Under the pieces are notes generated by a model. That model was not told where the DNA came from. It saw nothing but the letters and a program-made list of their open reading frames with translations, and made no database searches. From assembly GCF_001659985.1 (NCBI RefSeq), contig NZ_LYCS01000007.1, forward strand, positions 106,912 through 170,911: 64,000 nt of DNA, given 5' to 3'. Positions 45,314 to 53,997 of the stretch are shown in pieces. Source of the stretch: Oceanobacillus sp. Castelsardo. GTDB taxonomy: Bacteria; Bacillota; Bacilli; Bacillales; Amphibacillaceae. A program made the translations under genes and the position numbers. How positions within the stretch are numbered: the stretch's first letter is position 1; every line of letters begins with the position of its first letter.

Positions 45314-46063
45314 ATGAGATTAAAAGGAAAAGTCGGAATCGTAACAGGTAGTGCATCCGGGATAGGTAGAGGAATTGCGCTTGCGATGGCTAAAGAAGGC
45401 GCTCATATCGCGGTTGTTGATGTGAACGAAGAAAAAGGGCAAGAGACATTAAAAGAAATTAATCAGCATACAGAGGGAATGCTTTTCATTAAGGATATTT
45501 CCAAACAGGAAAATGTAGCAGAAGTTGTTCAAGCAGTGGTAGAAAAATTCGGCAAGCTTGATATTCTTGTGAATAATGCGCATGTTTCCAGACAAGCGAA
45601 TTTCACAGAAACAACACAAGAAATGTTTGATTTATCTTTTAACACAGGTTTCTATCCGACCGTTCATTTTATGCAAGCAGCATATCCAGAATTGAAAAAG
45701 ACGAAAGGTAAAGTGATTAACTTTGCTTCTGGTGCAGGATTAAATGGACAAACAACTCAAACTTCCTATGCAGCAGCGAAAGAAGCAATCCGAGCAATTT
45801 CCCGTGTAGTGGCAAATGAATGGGGACCAGAAGGAATAAACGTTAACTTGATTTCGCCAATTGCATTAACACCTGGAGTAGAACAATGGCGCAATAGTGC
45901 ACCAGAACTGTATGATACGATGATTGAAGGTATTCCATTACGTCGCTTAGGTGATCCTGAGGCAGACATCGGGCGTACCGCTGTATTTTTAGCAAGTGAC
46001 GATGCAAATTATATTACTGGACAAACCATTATGGTCGATGGTGGTTCCATTAAATTACGATAA
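45314..46063 (+). CDS. Short-chain dehydrogenase/reductase
   Basis: 249 aa. The cofactor motif is TGSASGIGRG, Asp38-like VVDVNEE favours NAD, NNAH is at the NNAG position, and Ser/Tyr/Lys occur in NFASGAG and SYAAAKEA. It starts at an ATG behind AAAGGAGAG. It is 14 bp ahead of the next SDR, so they are cotranscribed. The 197 bp before it contain only a short open stretch with one hydrophobic segment (to a stop at 45276) and no RBS. Confidence 0.9.
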   Translation: MRLKGKVGIVTGSASGIGRGIALAMAKEGAHIAVVDVNEEKGQETLKEINQHTEGMLFIKDISKQENVAEVVQAVVEKFGKLDILVNNAHVSRQANFTETTQEMFDLSFNTGFYPTVHFMQAAYPELKKTKGKVINFASGAGLNGQTTQTSYAAAKEAIRAISRVVANEWGPEGINVNLISPIALTPGVEQWRNSAPELYDTMIEGIPLRRLGDPEADIGRTAVFLASDDANYITGQTIMVDGGSIKLR

Positions 46064-46077
46064 GGGGTGTTTTATAA

Positions 46078-46812
46078 ATGGGTAAATTAGATGGTAAAGT
46101 AGCAATTGTAACAGGTGGAGCTTCTGGTATTGGAGAAGGAATGGTAGACTTATTCCAACAAGAAGGTGCCATTGTTATTGCAGCAGATATTAATGAAGAA
46201 GCACTAGAACGTGTCAGTGAAAAAGAAAATGTCCACGGTATGAAATTAAACGTTTCATCCGATGAAAATTGGGCAGATTTTGCTAAGCAAGTAAAGGAAA
46301 AGTTCGGTAAAATTGATGTGCTTGTCAATAATGCTGGTATTTCTTCGGAGAAACCGTATAAAGACATTGACTTGGATGATTGGCAAAAGATGTTGGCAAT
46401 CAATGGCTTCGGACCATTTGCTGGAATGAAGCATATTGCGCCAATCATGGCAGAGCAAAAGAGTGGATCTATAGTTAATATCTCCTCTTATACTGCACAA
46501 ATAGGTCAAGGGTTTAACCATTATTCTGCATCAAAAGGAGCAGTTCGTGCCATTTCTAAAGCGGCTGCGACAACATTTGGTAAACAAGGGGTACGTGTCA
46601 ATACATTATTCCCAGGTATTATCGAGACACCAATGACACAAAGCCTAAGTACATCGAAAGACTTGCTTGATCAATTAATCAAAGCTACACCTTTACAACG
46701 TCTTGGGAAACCAGCTGACATTGCAAAAGCGGCGTTATTCTTGGCGTCAGATGATTCTTCCTATATTACAGGAGCTGAGATTATTATTGATGGCGGCTTT
46801 TCTGCTCAATAA
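46078..46812 (+). CDS. Short-chain dehydrogenase/reductase
   Basis: 244 aa SDR with TGGASGIGEG, VIAADINEE, NNAGISSEKP, NISSYTAQ and YSASKGAV. It ends in a typical GAEIIIDGGFSAQ. All catalytic residues are present. Similar in layout to 3-oxoacyl-ACP reductase/cyclohexanol-type dehydrogenases; the substrate cannot be read. A terminator follows, before the MarR gene. Confidence 0.9.
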   Translation: MGKLDGKVAIVTGGASGIGEGMVDLFQQEGAIVIAADINEEALERVSEKENVHGMKLNVSSDENWADFAKQVKEKFGKIDVLVNNAGISSEKPYKDIDLDDWQKMLAINGFGPFAGMKHIAPIMAEQKSGSIVNISSYTAQIGQGFNHYSASKGAVRAISKAAATTFGKQGVRVNTLFPGIIETPMTQSLSTSKDLLDQLIKATPLQRLGKPADIAKAALFLASDDSSYITGAEIIIDGGFSAQ

Positions 46813-46830
46813 TATGGTAAAATAAGAAAA

Positions 46831-46866
46831 AGTAATCCCCTAGATATTTAATCTGGGGGATTCTAT
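46831..46866 (+). terminator. Terminator after SDR cluster
   Basis: AATCCCC pairs with GGGGGATT over a 13-nt loop and is followed by CTATTT. It separates the SDR genes from the MarR gene. Confidence 0.7.
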
Positions 46867-46890
46867 TTAGGGGAAGGCAGGGATTGTGAC

Positions 46891-47307
46891 GTGCAGGAAA
46901 AAACAGTTTTTGAAATCATACATAATATGGATAAGGTGACAAATAATCTAATTGTTCAGTGGAATAAGGTTTTTAATGAAGACCTAGGAGTATCACATAT
47001 TCTTGTCTTGGGTCATTTATTTACAAATGGAAAAAGTCGTCCCTCCGATATGGCAAAAACACTAGGGTTAACCCCACCTACAGTTACGCACTTAACGGAA
47101 AAACTAGTGAAAAAGCAGTTAGTTACCCGCTCATTCGATGAAAGTGACCGTCGTATCGTTTATTTAGAAATCACGAATACGGGGGAAACTCTTCTAAAAC
47201 AGGCCAATGAAGCAGGGCAAATTTTAAGAAAGGAATTGTTTGGTAAGCTGACGGATGAGGAGCAACAACAAATGTTGCACATCTACAGAAAACTAAATAA
47301 CGAATGA
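46891..47307 (+). CDS. MarR-family transcriptional regulator
   Basis: 138 aa. The winged helix has MAKTLGLTPPTVTHLTEKLV as helix-turn-helix and SFDESDRRIVYLEIT as the wing, with flanking dimerisation helices. The GTG start has AGGG at 8 nt. MarR proteins are usually ligand-released repressors of nearby genes; the upstream SDR cluster is the obvious candidate target, by position only. Confidence 0.9.
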   Translation: MQEKTVFEIIHNMDKVTNNLIVQWNKVFNEDLGVSHILVLGHLFTNGKSRPSDMAKTLGLTPPTVTHLTEKLVKKQLVTRSFDESDRRIVYLEITNTGETLLKQANEAGQILRKELFGKLTDEEQQQMLHIYRKLNNE

Positions 47308-47370
47308 TGCAAAAGAAGCGCAGTTTAAGTAGTAGCTTCTTTTTTCTAATGAAAGGGTCGGCGCCCGAGC

Positions 47371-47400
47371 GCACTAAAGTGATAAAGAAGCGAGGGACTA
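47371..47400. repeat. 30-bp dispersed repeat, copy 1
   Basis: GCACTAAAGTGA-AA-GAAG-GAGGGACTA recurs at 49202-49231 with three mismatches in 30. Each copy lies 30 to 40 bp before a gene (chemotaxis receptor here, TauE/SafE permease there). Confidence 0.65.
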
Positions 47401-47440
47401 ACTCATAGGTTACCACTAAACAGAGTAGGAGATGAATAAC

Positions 47441-49126
47441 ATGATGGGATATTTCAAAAGTATTCGTTCCAAGATAATGTTTGGATTTGGAATACTGATT
47501 GCACTTGTACTAATATTGGTATTACTAAGTTATCTATCGATTGACAAATTGAATAGTAATACAGAAGAAATTGTTGATGAGAAAATGGAACAATTAATTC
47601 TTGTAAAAAATCTATCATTTAATATGGCTCAAAGTGAATCGATGGTAAATGGATATTTTACATACAATGACCAAGAATTAAAGCCGCAATTAGAGGGAAG
47701 TTTGAAAAAAACAGATGAGCTTGAAAAAGAGATTTTGAGTTTGAATCCATCTAATGATTTGCAAAGGCTCACTGATAAAAAGAATACGTGGGTTGATCTT
47801 GTAGAAAAAGCTATGGCCGAACATGAATTAGGCAATACGCAAAAGGCCCATGAATTGTTGAATGATGCTAGGCCTTTATCTGATGAACTAGTAGCTGAGT
47901 TGGAAGAACTATCTCAAGGTAGTGAACAGGAAATAAAGGAGCAGGGTAAAGACTTTCTTAGTTATGGTCATTCCAACATGACTTTTATTATCATTGTTTC
48001 CGTTGTTATATTAATCGTTTCCATTCTGGTTGCCCTTAAAATTTCAAAATCTATATCCGCTCCTATACGAGTTGTCATGAAACGGATGAATGAATTGGCA
48101 AAAGGGGATTTAAGTCAAGAGCCTTTAGAGGAAACTAGTAAAGATGAAATCGGGCAGCTTATTAAGGCAACGAATTTGATGAGCAGTCAGAACCGTCATT
48201 TACTGAACCAAATTGTTGAGGTATCTAGTTCGGTATCCAGCCAAAGTGAAGAATTAGCACAATCAGCAAATGAAGTGAGAACTGGAACGGAACAGATTGC
48301 CATTACGATGGAGGAACTTGCATCTGGTTCAGAAACACAAGCGAATAGTGCAAGTAATCTTTCTTCAGCCATGGGAACATTCACGAACAGAATAGAAAGA
48401 GCAAGTGAAAATGGAGCGCATGTCCTAGATCATTCTGATAGCGTGTTAGTTATGACAAATAATGGTAGTGAATTAATGGATACATCCACGGAACAAATGA
48501 TTAAAATCGACCGAATTGTGAGAGATGCTGCGGAAAAAATGGACAAATTGGATCACCAATCAAAGGAGATTACCAAACTTGTTTCTATCATAAAGGATGT
48601 TGCAGAGCAGACCAATCTCTTAGCACTAAATGCAGCGATTGAGGCAGCTAGAGCAGGAGAACACGGCAAGGGATTTGCAGTTGTTGCGGATGAGGTGAGA
48701 AAATTAGCAGAGCAGGTTGCCTCCTCTATCAAAGAAATAACAGGCATAGTGAGTACTATACAAGCGGACTCTAGTCATGTAGCCGATTCATTGAAAGAGA
48801 GCTATTCTGAAGTAGAACAAGGAACCGCTCAATTAGAAACGACAAGTAAAACGTTTAAAGAAATTGGTGTTGCGGTTTCTGATATGGTGCAAAGGATGAA
48901 AGGAGTGTCAGCCGACTTATCGGACATTGCGATGAAGAGTCAGGACATGAATGCCCAAATAGAAGAAATCGCATCCGTTTCCCAGGAGTCTGCAGCTGGC
49001 GTAGAGCAAACCGCCGCTTCTGCGCAACAGGCGGGCAGCTCTATGGAAGATGTAACAGGAAGTTCAGAACAACTTGCCGAATTGGCTGAGAAGTTGAATG
49101 AATTAGTAAGACTATTTAAATTGTAG
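47441..49126 (+). CDS. Methyl-accepting chemotaxis protein
   Basis: 561 aa with classic topology. TM1 is about 8-30, a four-helix-bundle extracytoplasmic domain about 31-178, TM2 about 180-200, HAMP about 201-255, and the signalling domain about 270-560 with tip [19 protein letters not shown]. Glu/Gln methylation-type heptads flank it. It passes attractant signals to CheA/CheW. ATG 47441 fits GTAGGAG; the ATG at 47432 abuts it. Confidence 0.93.
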   Translation: MMGYFKSIRSKIMFGFGILIALVLILVLLSYLSIDKLNSNTEEIVDEKMEQLILVKNLSFNMAQSESMVNGYFTYNDQELKPQLEGSLKKTDELEKEILSLNPSNDLQRLTDKKNTWVDLVEKAMAEHELGNTQKAHELLNDARPLSDELVAELEELSQGSEQEIKEQGKDFLSYGHSNMTFIIIVSVVILIVSILVALKISKSISAPIRVVMKRMNELAKGDLSQEPLEETSKDEIGQLIKATNLMSSQNRHLLNQIVEVSSSVSSQSEELAQSANEVRTGTEQIAITMEELASGSETQANSASNLSSAMGTFTNRIERASENGAHVLDHSDSVLVMTNNGSELMDTSTEQMIKIDRIVRDAAEKMDKLDHQSKEITKLVSIIKDVAEQTNLLALNAAIEAARAGEHGKGFAVVADEVRKLAEQVASSIKEITGIVSTIQADSSHVADSLKESYSEVEQGTAQLETTSKTFKEIGVAVSDMVQRMKGVSADLSDIAMKSQDMNAQIEEIASVSQESAAGVEQTAASAQQAGSSMEDVTGSSEQLAELAEKLNELVRLFKL

Positions 49127-49128
49127 GT

Positions 49129-49179
49129 GGGACATAGGGACAGGTACACCGTCCCGTTTTCACACAACTTATCAGAGAC
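49129..49179. repeat. 51-bp dispersed repeat, copy A
   Basis: GGGACATAGGGACAGGTAC, a short hairpin (GGGAC ... GTCCC) and TTTTCACACAACTTATC. Copy B at 49994-50044 differs at two bases. The two flank the TauE/SafE gene. Confidence 0.8.
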
Positions 49180-49201
49180 TAATAATGGTCAGTCCCCTGC
49201 C

Positions 49202-49231
49202 GCACTAAAGTGACAAGGAAGTGAGGGACTA
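49202..49231. repeat. 30-bp dispersed repeat, copy 2
   Basis: 27 of 30 bases match 47371-47400. It lies 29 bp before the TauE/SafE start, directly after copy A of the 51-bp repeat. Confidence 0.65.
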
Positions 49232-49259
49232 CCCTACATACTAAAAAAGTTGGTGTCTT

Positions 49260-49982
49260 ATGGAAGTAATAGTATTTATTATAATTATTCTAATCGCTTC
49301 CGTACTTCAAACGAGTACAGGATTTGGATTTTCCATTTTGGCTACACCTTTTCTTCTTCTAATATTTGAACCTACTGAGGCAATTCAAATAAACTTAATC
49401 TTGTCTTTAGTCATATCTTGTGCCTTAATAATGAAAATTAAAAAGGATATTGATTATGGGATTCTTAAAAGATTGGTGATAGGAAGTGTTGTAGGTCTGC
49501 CTGTCGGAATGACAATCTTTTTATCAATGGATGTAAATAGATTAAAGTTTGTAATAGGCCTTATTATCACCGTATTAACAATAATACTTATCCTTAAGTT
49601 TCGAATTAAGCAGAATAAGAAGAAAGATTTAGTTGCAGGTGGGCTTTCAGGATCACTCACAACAAGTATAGGGATGCCTGGGCCACCATTACTATTATAT
49701 TTTTCAGGAACAGATACCCAAAAAGAAAAATTACGAGGTACTACATTAGCATTCTATTTGTTTATTTATTTTGCCAGTTTAATCATCCAGGTGGTATTTG
49801 CAGGAACAAATACGACAATCTGGGTATCCAGTGTATGGGCGTTACCTTTGGTGTTTGCAGGTATGTATTTGGGGCAACTATTATTTAAACGGATTAATCA
49901 ACATATTTTTCGGATATTTACATATATCATCCTATGGTTTACAGGGATGTATTTGCTGATTGAGAGTTTGGGTTTATTGTAA
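49260..49982 (+). CDS. TauE/SafE-family permease
   Basis: 240 aa with about seven to eight membrane helices. QTSTGFGFSILATPFLLL opens the first repeat, and GGLSGSLTTSIGMPGPPLLL the second, both typical of TauE/SafE (DUF81) sulfite/organosulfonate exporters. The substrate is unknown. The RBS is weak (GGTG). It is bracketed by 51-bp repeats, and a 130-bp fragment of a homologue lies at 43820. Confidence 0.85.
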   Translation: MEVIVFIIIILIASVLQTSTGFGFSILATPFLLLIFEPTEAIQINLILSLVISCALIMKIKKDIDYGILKRLVIGSVVGLPVGMTIFLSMDVNRLKFVIGLIITVLTIILILKFRIKQNKKKDLVAGGLSGSLTTSIGMPGPPLLLYFSGTDTQKEKLRGTTLAFYLFIYFASLIIQVVFAGTNTTIWVSSVWALPLVFAGMYLGQLLFKRINQHIFRIFTYIILWFTGMYLLIESLGLL

Positions 49983-49993
49983 TTGTAACAAAA

Positions 49994-50070
49994 GGGACAT
50001 AGGGACAGGTACACCGTCCCATTTTCACACAACTTATCTGAGACGAGGTACTGTCCCTTCGTCCCTTTTT
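49994..50070. terminator. 51-bp repeat copy B forming a bidirectional terminator
   Basis: Copy B (49994-50044) extends into GGTACTGTCCCTTCGTCCC, which pairs with its start GGGACATAGGGACAGGTAC, and then a run of T. The whole unit makes a long hairpin between the convergent permease and opuAC-like genes. Confidence 0.75.
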
Positions 50071-50077
50071 TTCATTG

Positions 50078-50980
50078 TCATTTGATTGGTAATTCTTCAA
50101 TGCTGTCAATATCCATATATTCCGGTACAACGAATCCTTGTTGGGCGCCTTCAAGATTAGGTCCGAGGTCAACGATTACATCTTTGTATTGCTCATAATA
50201 GGAAGCTGCACCTATAGGCAGCCAGGCGATTAACATTCCATCGACTTCACCTTCCGAAAGACTCTTAAATGCGATCCCCATATCGAGCGGGGTCAATTCG
50301 ACATTGTATCCCAATTCTTCCAGAACAAGAGCAACAACATTTGTTGATGATATTTCTGTTTCGTAATTCGTATAAGCTAGTTCGATTGTTTCGTTATCAA
50401 CGGATTTAATATCTTTCGTCCAGGAATTCACTTTATCTTGATTGTTTTCGATCCACTCTTCTGCTGCTTCACGCGGCTCCACACTATCATCTTGCCCAAA
50501 TTTCGCCATCACTTCATTCATATCTTCCACTTCCCAGTAGAAGTTGTCCAAGAACTGATAGGCGGACAGAAAATCATCCTCAAGCCCATCTCTTACCATC
50601 GTATGTATATTTTCTGATTCCCCTAGTGTTCCTTTTGGGTCCTCCAAAAACTTCAAATCATATTCGCTAAACATCCAATGCGGCTGCCATAGAGTTACCA
50701 CGATTGGTTCTTCATTCTTAATCGCATCTTGCAATTCCGTTACCATCGCCGGCTCTGAGCTTGGTAACAGTTCCAGATCCAAGTTGTATGATTCAACGGT
50801 TTCTTTCGCAATATTCATTGTCCCGGACCCCGGTTCAATTCCAACAATTTCTGTAATTTCAACTGCTTTATTCGTTTCTTCATTAGAACTTTCATTAGCA
50901 GCTTCTCCTTGACAACCTGCAAGCATTAGGAGAATACCTATGCTAAAGACGGTGATTTTCTTTTTGAATAATGACTTCAT
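50078..50980 (-). CDS. Glycine betaine-binding lipoprotein (OpuAC type)
   Basis: 300 aa. The lipoprotein signal ends LMLAGC with Cys23. The lobe order matches B. subtilis OpuAC: first IVGIEPGSGTM with LWQPHWMF (tryptophans of the ligand cage), then ELAYTNYETEISSTNVVA, IAWLP and DLGPNLEGAQQGFVVP. It captures compatible solutes such as glycine betaine under osmotic stress. No OpuAA or OpuAB partner is adjacent, so it is an orphan. An upstream in-frame ATG at 51052 would disrupt the signal peptide. 50981-51309 holds nothing else I can name. Confidence 0.88.
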   Translation of the reverse strand: MKSLFKKKITVFSIGILLMLAGCQGEAANESSNEETNKAVEITEIVGIEPGSGTMNIAKETVESYNLDLELLPSSEPAMVTELQDAIKNEEPIVVTLWQPHWMFSEYDLKFLEDPKGTLGESENIHTMVRDGLEDDFLSAYQFLDNFYWEVEDMNEVMAKFGQDDSVEPREAAEEWIENNQDKVNSWTKDIKSVDNETIELAYTNYETEISSTNVVALVLEELGYNVELTPLDMGIAFKSLSEGEVDGMLIAWLPIGAASYYEQYKDVIVDLGPNLEGAQQGFVVPEYMDIDSIEELPIK

Positions 50981-51309
50981 TATTTCTGTAAACACCCTTT
51001 CACTAAGATTTTCACAACCTACTTTGTACTGAATTTTTCGCCTATTTGCCAACTATAAGACGTATGATAAGGCAAAGTAATGAAAAGTGCAAAGCTCATT
51101 CCAGCCGGTTTCAGTCGATTTAGCAAGTATATGTTACTTAGTGAAGCTCAGAGACAATTATTGTCAAAATTTCATCTATATTTGAATGTTTTGGTGATTT
51201 TTTGGCTCCATCACCTCGAAGAAAAACTACGATGGAAATAAACGTTCCCTTCCAATCCCCCACACCTCCATTCCTTTCGATTGTATAAGTGAAAGGTGGT
51301 GAGGTATAA

Positions 51310-51534
51310 ATGGCAGTATTCAAATTAACCAAGTCTACTTTACAACTCGTTTTAAATGACGGGAATGATTTGAAAACCGGTATGCCACTATACAAGTCCA
51401 AAAGTTTCAACAATGTGAAACTTGCTGCAACAGCAGATCAACTTTATGCGGTGGCACACGCTTTTGCCGGCTTACAAGATCGCCCATTGTACAACATCGT
51501 TCGCAGAGACACAGCTGACGTTATAGTGGGGTAA
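51310..51534 (+). CDS. DUF1659 protein
   Basis: 74 aa, small and soluble: LTKSTLQLVLNDGND, KSKSFNNVKLAATADQLY and HAFAGLQDRPLYNIVRRD are typical of DUF1659. It is almost always found with DUF2922 and YvrJ genes, as here. The RBS is GAAAGGTGGTGAGG. Function is unknown. Confidence 0.85.
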   Translation: MAVFKLTKSTLQLVLNDGNDLKTGMPLYKSKSFNNVKLAATADQLYAVAHAFAGLQDRPLYNIVRRDTADVIVG

Positions 51535-51570
51535 CTCACTAACGGAAATTAAAGGAAGGGAGGGCTACAT

Positions 51571-51789
51571 TTGAGAAAATTAGAGCTTAAATTTACAAAC
51601 GAGGATGGAAAAGTGGTTACGTATTCGCTAGAAAATCCAATTGAACCAGTAGATCCTTCAGCAGTAAGTGCTGCAATGGATACAATCATCAACGAAAATG
51701 CTTTTACATCAACTGGTGGAGATTTAGTGGAAAAACACAGTGCCCGAATTGTGGAAAACACAGTGGAAGAAATTGATATTGATATTTAA
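51571..51789 (+). CDS. DUF2922 protein
   Basis: 72 aa. KLELKFTNEDGKVVTYSLENP and the predicted beta-rich body match DUF2922. TTG start after AAGGAAGGGAGGG. It is the second gene of the DUF1659-DUF2922-YvrJ set, 36 bp after the first. Function is unknown. Confidence 0.85.
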   Translation: MRKLELKFTNEDGKVVTYSLENPIEPVDPSAVSAAMDTIINENAFTSTGGDLVEKHSARIVENTVEEIDIDI

Positions 51790-51795
51790 CTTTAG

Positions 51796-51836
51796 AAAAT
51801 AGACCGGCGGATAGTTATCGCTGGTCTATTTCTTTA
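51796..51836 (+). terminator. Terminator after DUF2922 gene
   Basis: AAATAGACC pairs with GGTCTATTT, with an inner GCG/CGC pair and a short loop, followed by CTTTAAAA. Confidence 0.75.
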
Positions 51837-51859
51837 AAAAAGGAAAAGGAGGAATTTCT

Positions 51860-52065
51860 ATGGCAAATCGGAAAGTATAAAATTTCTCTCTGCATAAGTA
51901 CAACTACGGTATTCGTCTAAAGGCTTGGCGAATACCAAGTTTTCTAAGAAGCTTGGGTAGTATTCATCAGAGGTAGGTTTCCCTGTTGCGGTCACGTTTT
52001 ATTTACTACACCATGTCGAAGGGAAGCTAAATAAGTTAATAGGTGGTGAGGGATTGATCCTATAA
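51860..52065 (+). pseudogene. Decayed YvrJ-family gene
   Basis: An AAGGAGGAATTTCT RBS leads to ATGGCAAATCGGAAAGTATAA, which stops after six codons. About 110 bp later, with no start, the frame 51973-52065 reads VGFPVAVTFYLLHHVEGKLN, the hallmark of YvrJ single-helix proteins. Internal stops and insertion have destroyed the gene. 52066-52370 contains only a tandem GTCCCCATGGCTCTT pair near 52275-52305. Confidence 0.8.
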
Positions 52066-52370
52066 GCCATAAAACTAGATTCGGTCAACCCGGATTTAAT
52101 TTTTAAAACGTTTCCGCGCTGCAAGAAATTCGCGTTTCCATCTTGCTTTGTTATTGATATGCATAAGCACGTATATCATATAGTAATATCCCAACTTGTT
52201 AGTGGATTAAATTCCCTCTTGAATGGTCTCATAGACTAGCTCAATCCGCCCGTTTGCTTGTGGGACGAGGGACCTGTCCCCATGGCTCTTGTCCCCATGG
52301 CTCTTATTTTGAATAAATATTGCCTTAAAAGAAAAAGATAAATAAATAATGCTAAAGGGAGGTAAATATA

Positions 52371-52799
52371 TTGAATAATGAAGTAGTAATCAAAGAACTA
52401 AACGCGTATTTAAAGGGAGAATATATGGCAATACATTCGTATGAACAATTCATCGAACAAGTAACCGAGCCATCTGTTAGAACGGAACTGCAACGTATTC
52501 AGCAGGAGCATAAGGAACATGCTGCAAAAATAGCGGAGAGAATACAGGATCTTGGTGGTAGGGCTGTCAATGATAATGGGGTAAGGCTTTCTATGATGGA
52601 AGGAATGATGCGATTAAAAGGAACCCCTGATACAGTGGATGGGATATTAAAGAACGCTATTAAAGGGCAAGAGATGGGTATGCAAAAGACTGAAGAAATA
52701 GTTAGAGGAGATTTAGATCCAGAAAGCAAAAAAATGGTAGCAGAAAATTTAGATGAAGACAGGGAACATATTAACCAATTAAACAACCTTATTCAATGA
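52371..52799 (+). CDS. DUF2383-like ferritin-type helical protein
   Basis: 142 aa, all helical. LNAYLKGEYMAIHSYEQFI and EHKEHAAKIAERI carry the Glu/His pattern of ferritin-like four-helix bundles as in DUF2383. TTG start behind AAGGGAGGTAAAT. It is likely a stress- or spore-related protein; metal binding is possible but not shown. A strong terminator follows. Confidence 0.75.
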   Translation: MNNEVVIKELNAYLKGEYMAIHSYEQFIEQVTEPSVRTELQRIQQEHKEHAAKIAERIQDLGGRAVNDNGVRLSMMEGMMRLKGTPDTVDGILKNAIKGQEMGMQKTEEIVRGDLDPESKKMVAENLDEDREHINQLNNLIQ

Positions 52800-52829
52800 C
52801 AATACGCAACTAAAAATTAAAACGAATTT

Positions 52830-52874
52830 AATCTAGTTGGGAATCTTTTTCGAATTCCAACTAGATTATTTTTT
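52830..52874 (+). terminator. Strong intrinsic terminator
   Basis: AATCTAGTTGGGAAT and GAATTCCAACTAGATT form a near-perfect 15-bp stem followed by seven T. Confidence 0.92.
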
Positions 52875-52905
52875 TACATTTTCCTTAACATAAAAGTATG
52901 TAAAG

Positions 52906-53193
52906 TTAATTTTCCCTCATCGTTAAAATCAGCAATCGGTAAAGAACATATACTCCAATATACGAACCGGTGATTAAGAAATAAGGGTTTAGAAAGATCT
53001 TATGAATATTTGTCATTAACACGGTATTATCTATTATAATCTGATAAATGGATAATGAAGAGATATTTGCGAATACAAGTGTAGCTATGATTGCACTTAA
53101 ATTAAATACAAAGCGAAATCTTATCCATTTCCTCTGTAAAAAGAACATGATTAATGGGAATACTACACTTCCTAATACCAATAAAGCCTTCAA
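52906..53193 (-). CDS. Small membrane protein (three helices)
   Basis: 95 aa with hydrophobic segments near 3-18, 30-52 and 70-90 and basic residues at the N-terminal loop (QRKWIRFRF). The RBS AGGAGATGATG precedes the ATG. The family is not identified. Confidence 0.55.
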   Translation of the reverse strand: MKALLVLGSVVFPLIMFFLQRKWIRFRFVFNLSAIIATLVFANISSLSIYQIIIDNTVLMTNIHKIFLNPYFLITGSYIGVYVLYRLLILTMREN

Positions 53194-53257
53194 AACATCA
53201 TCTCCTAAAATGATACAATAGGAAGAGGGATGAAGTCTAACATCATCCCTCTTTCTA

Positions 53258-53515
53258 CTATTTAGATGTTGAGTTTTTAACTAAATTAACCATCGTACTA
53301 GCTAATACTTGTTTTTGACTTTCATCGGCTGCATTCCATAGGTCTGCAAGTAATCTTTGCTCGCCGTTTTTAGGCTCTACATTGGCTGCGAGGTAGTCAC
53401 CAACCTCAGAAGCAATATTATTTATTGCTTCATTATCCATTCCGTTTTGTTGCGCATTTTGAAGACGTTCACCAAGAAATTGTTTCCATCCCTCAAAGTT
53501 GTTTAGAACTGACAT
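53258..53515 (-). CDS. DUF3243 protein
   Basis: 85 aa, helical and acidic. SVLNNFEGWKQFLGERLQNA and ASEVGDYLAANVEPKNGEQRL are characteristic of DUF3243 (YmfJ type). ATG 53515 follows GGAGGGATAG; the longer reading from 53566 runs through that RBS. Function is unknown. Confidence 0.88.
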   Translation of the reverse strand: MSVLNNFEGWKQFLGERLQNAQQNGMDNEAINNIASEVGDYLAANVEPKNGEQRLLADLWNAADESQKQVLASTMVNLVKNSTSK

Positions 53516-53769
53516 AGCTATCCCTCCATTTTTGCGATTCAAAATTTTACTATTGTATCCATCCAAGAATATAAGTCAAAATGGATGGCTTACGGGGGTA
53601 ACACAAGCTTATTATGTAATTTTAAATGGTTTTATATACACGAAATTAATTATTTACAAGACCTTAAAATAAAATGAATTTATTCAAAAAGGATAGGGAA
53701 AGAATAATATAAGTGTCTAGTCCTTAAATATTGGGGATAGACATAACAATTTAAGTTGGAGGTATAATG

Positions 53770-53922
53770 ATGGCTAATAAACGACAAAATGCACAAGCAA
53801 TGAATGCTAAAAACATGCAAGCTTTTCAAGGGTCGTTGGAAGATGCAGAAAAGGCTTTAGCAGGAGACCCTTTGCAAGAGGCTGTTAGAAGAAAAAAAGG
53901 TGCGCAACAATTTAACATGTAA
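53770..53922 (+). CDS. 50-aa small hydrophilic protein
   Basis: MANKRQNAQAMNAKNMQAFQ, then an acidic helix (SLEDAEKALAGDP) and a basic end (RRKKGAQQFNM). A strong GGAGG lies 7 nt before the ATG and a perfect terminator follows, so it is very likely real. Composition (Asn/Gln/Ala/Lys-rich, no Cys/Trp) is like that of small spore-associated proteins, but I cannot assign it. Confidence 0.7.
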   Translation: MANKRQNAQAMNAKNMQAFQGSLEDAEKALAGDPLQEAVRRKKGAQQFNM

Positions 53923-53929
53923 TTAATAA

Positions 53930-53966
53930 AAGAGGCAGTTCATTATATGGAGAACTGCCTCTTAAT
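53930..53966 (+). terminator. Terminator of the 50-aa gene
   Basis: AGAGGCAGTTC pairs with GAACTGCCTCT across a ~10-nt loop, followed by TAATGTTAT. Confidence 0.8.
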
Positions 53967-53997
53967 GTTATCTTCTAGTAAGGAGAGATAGATATCG

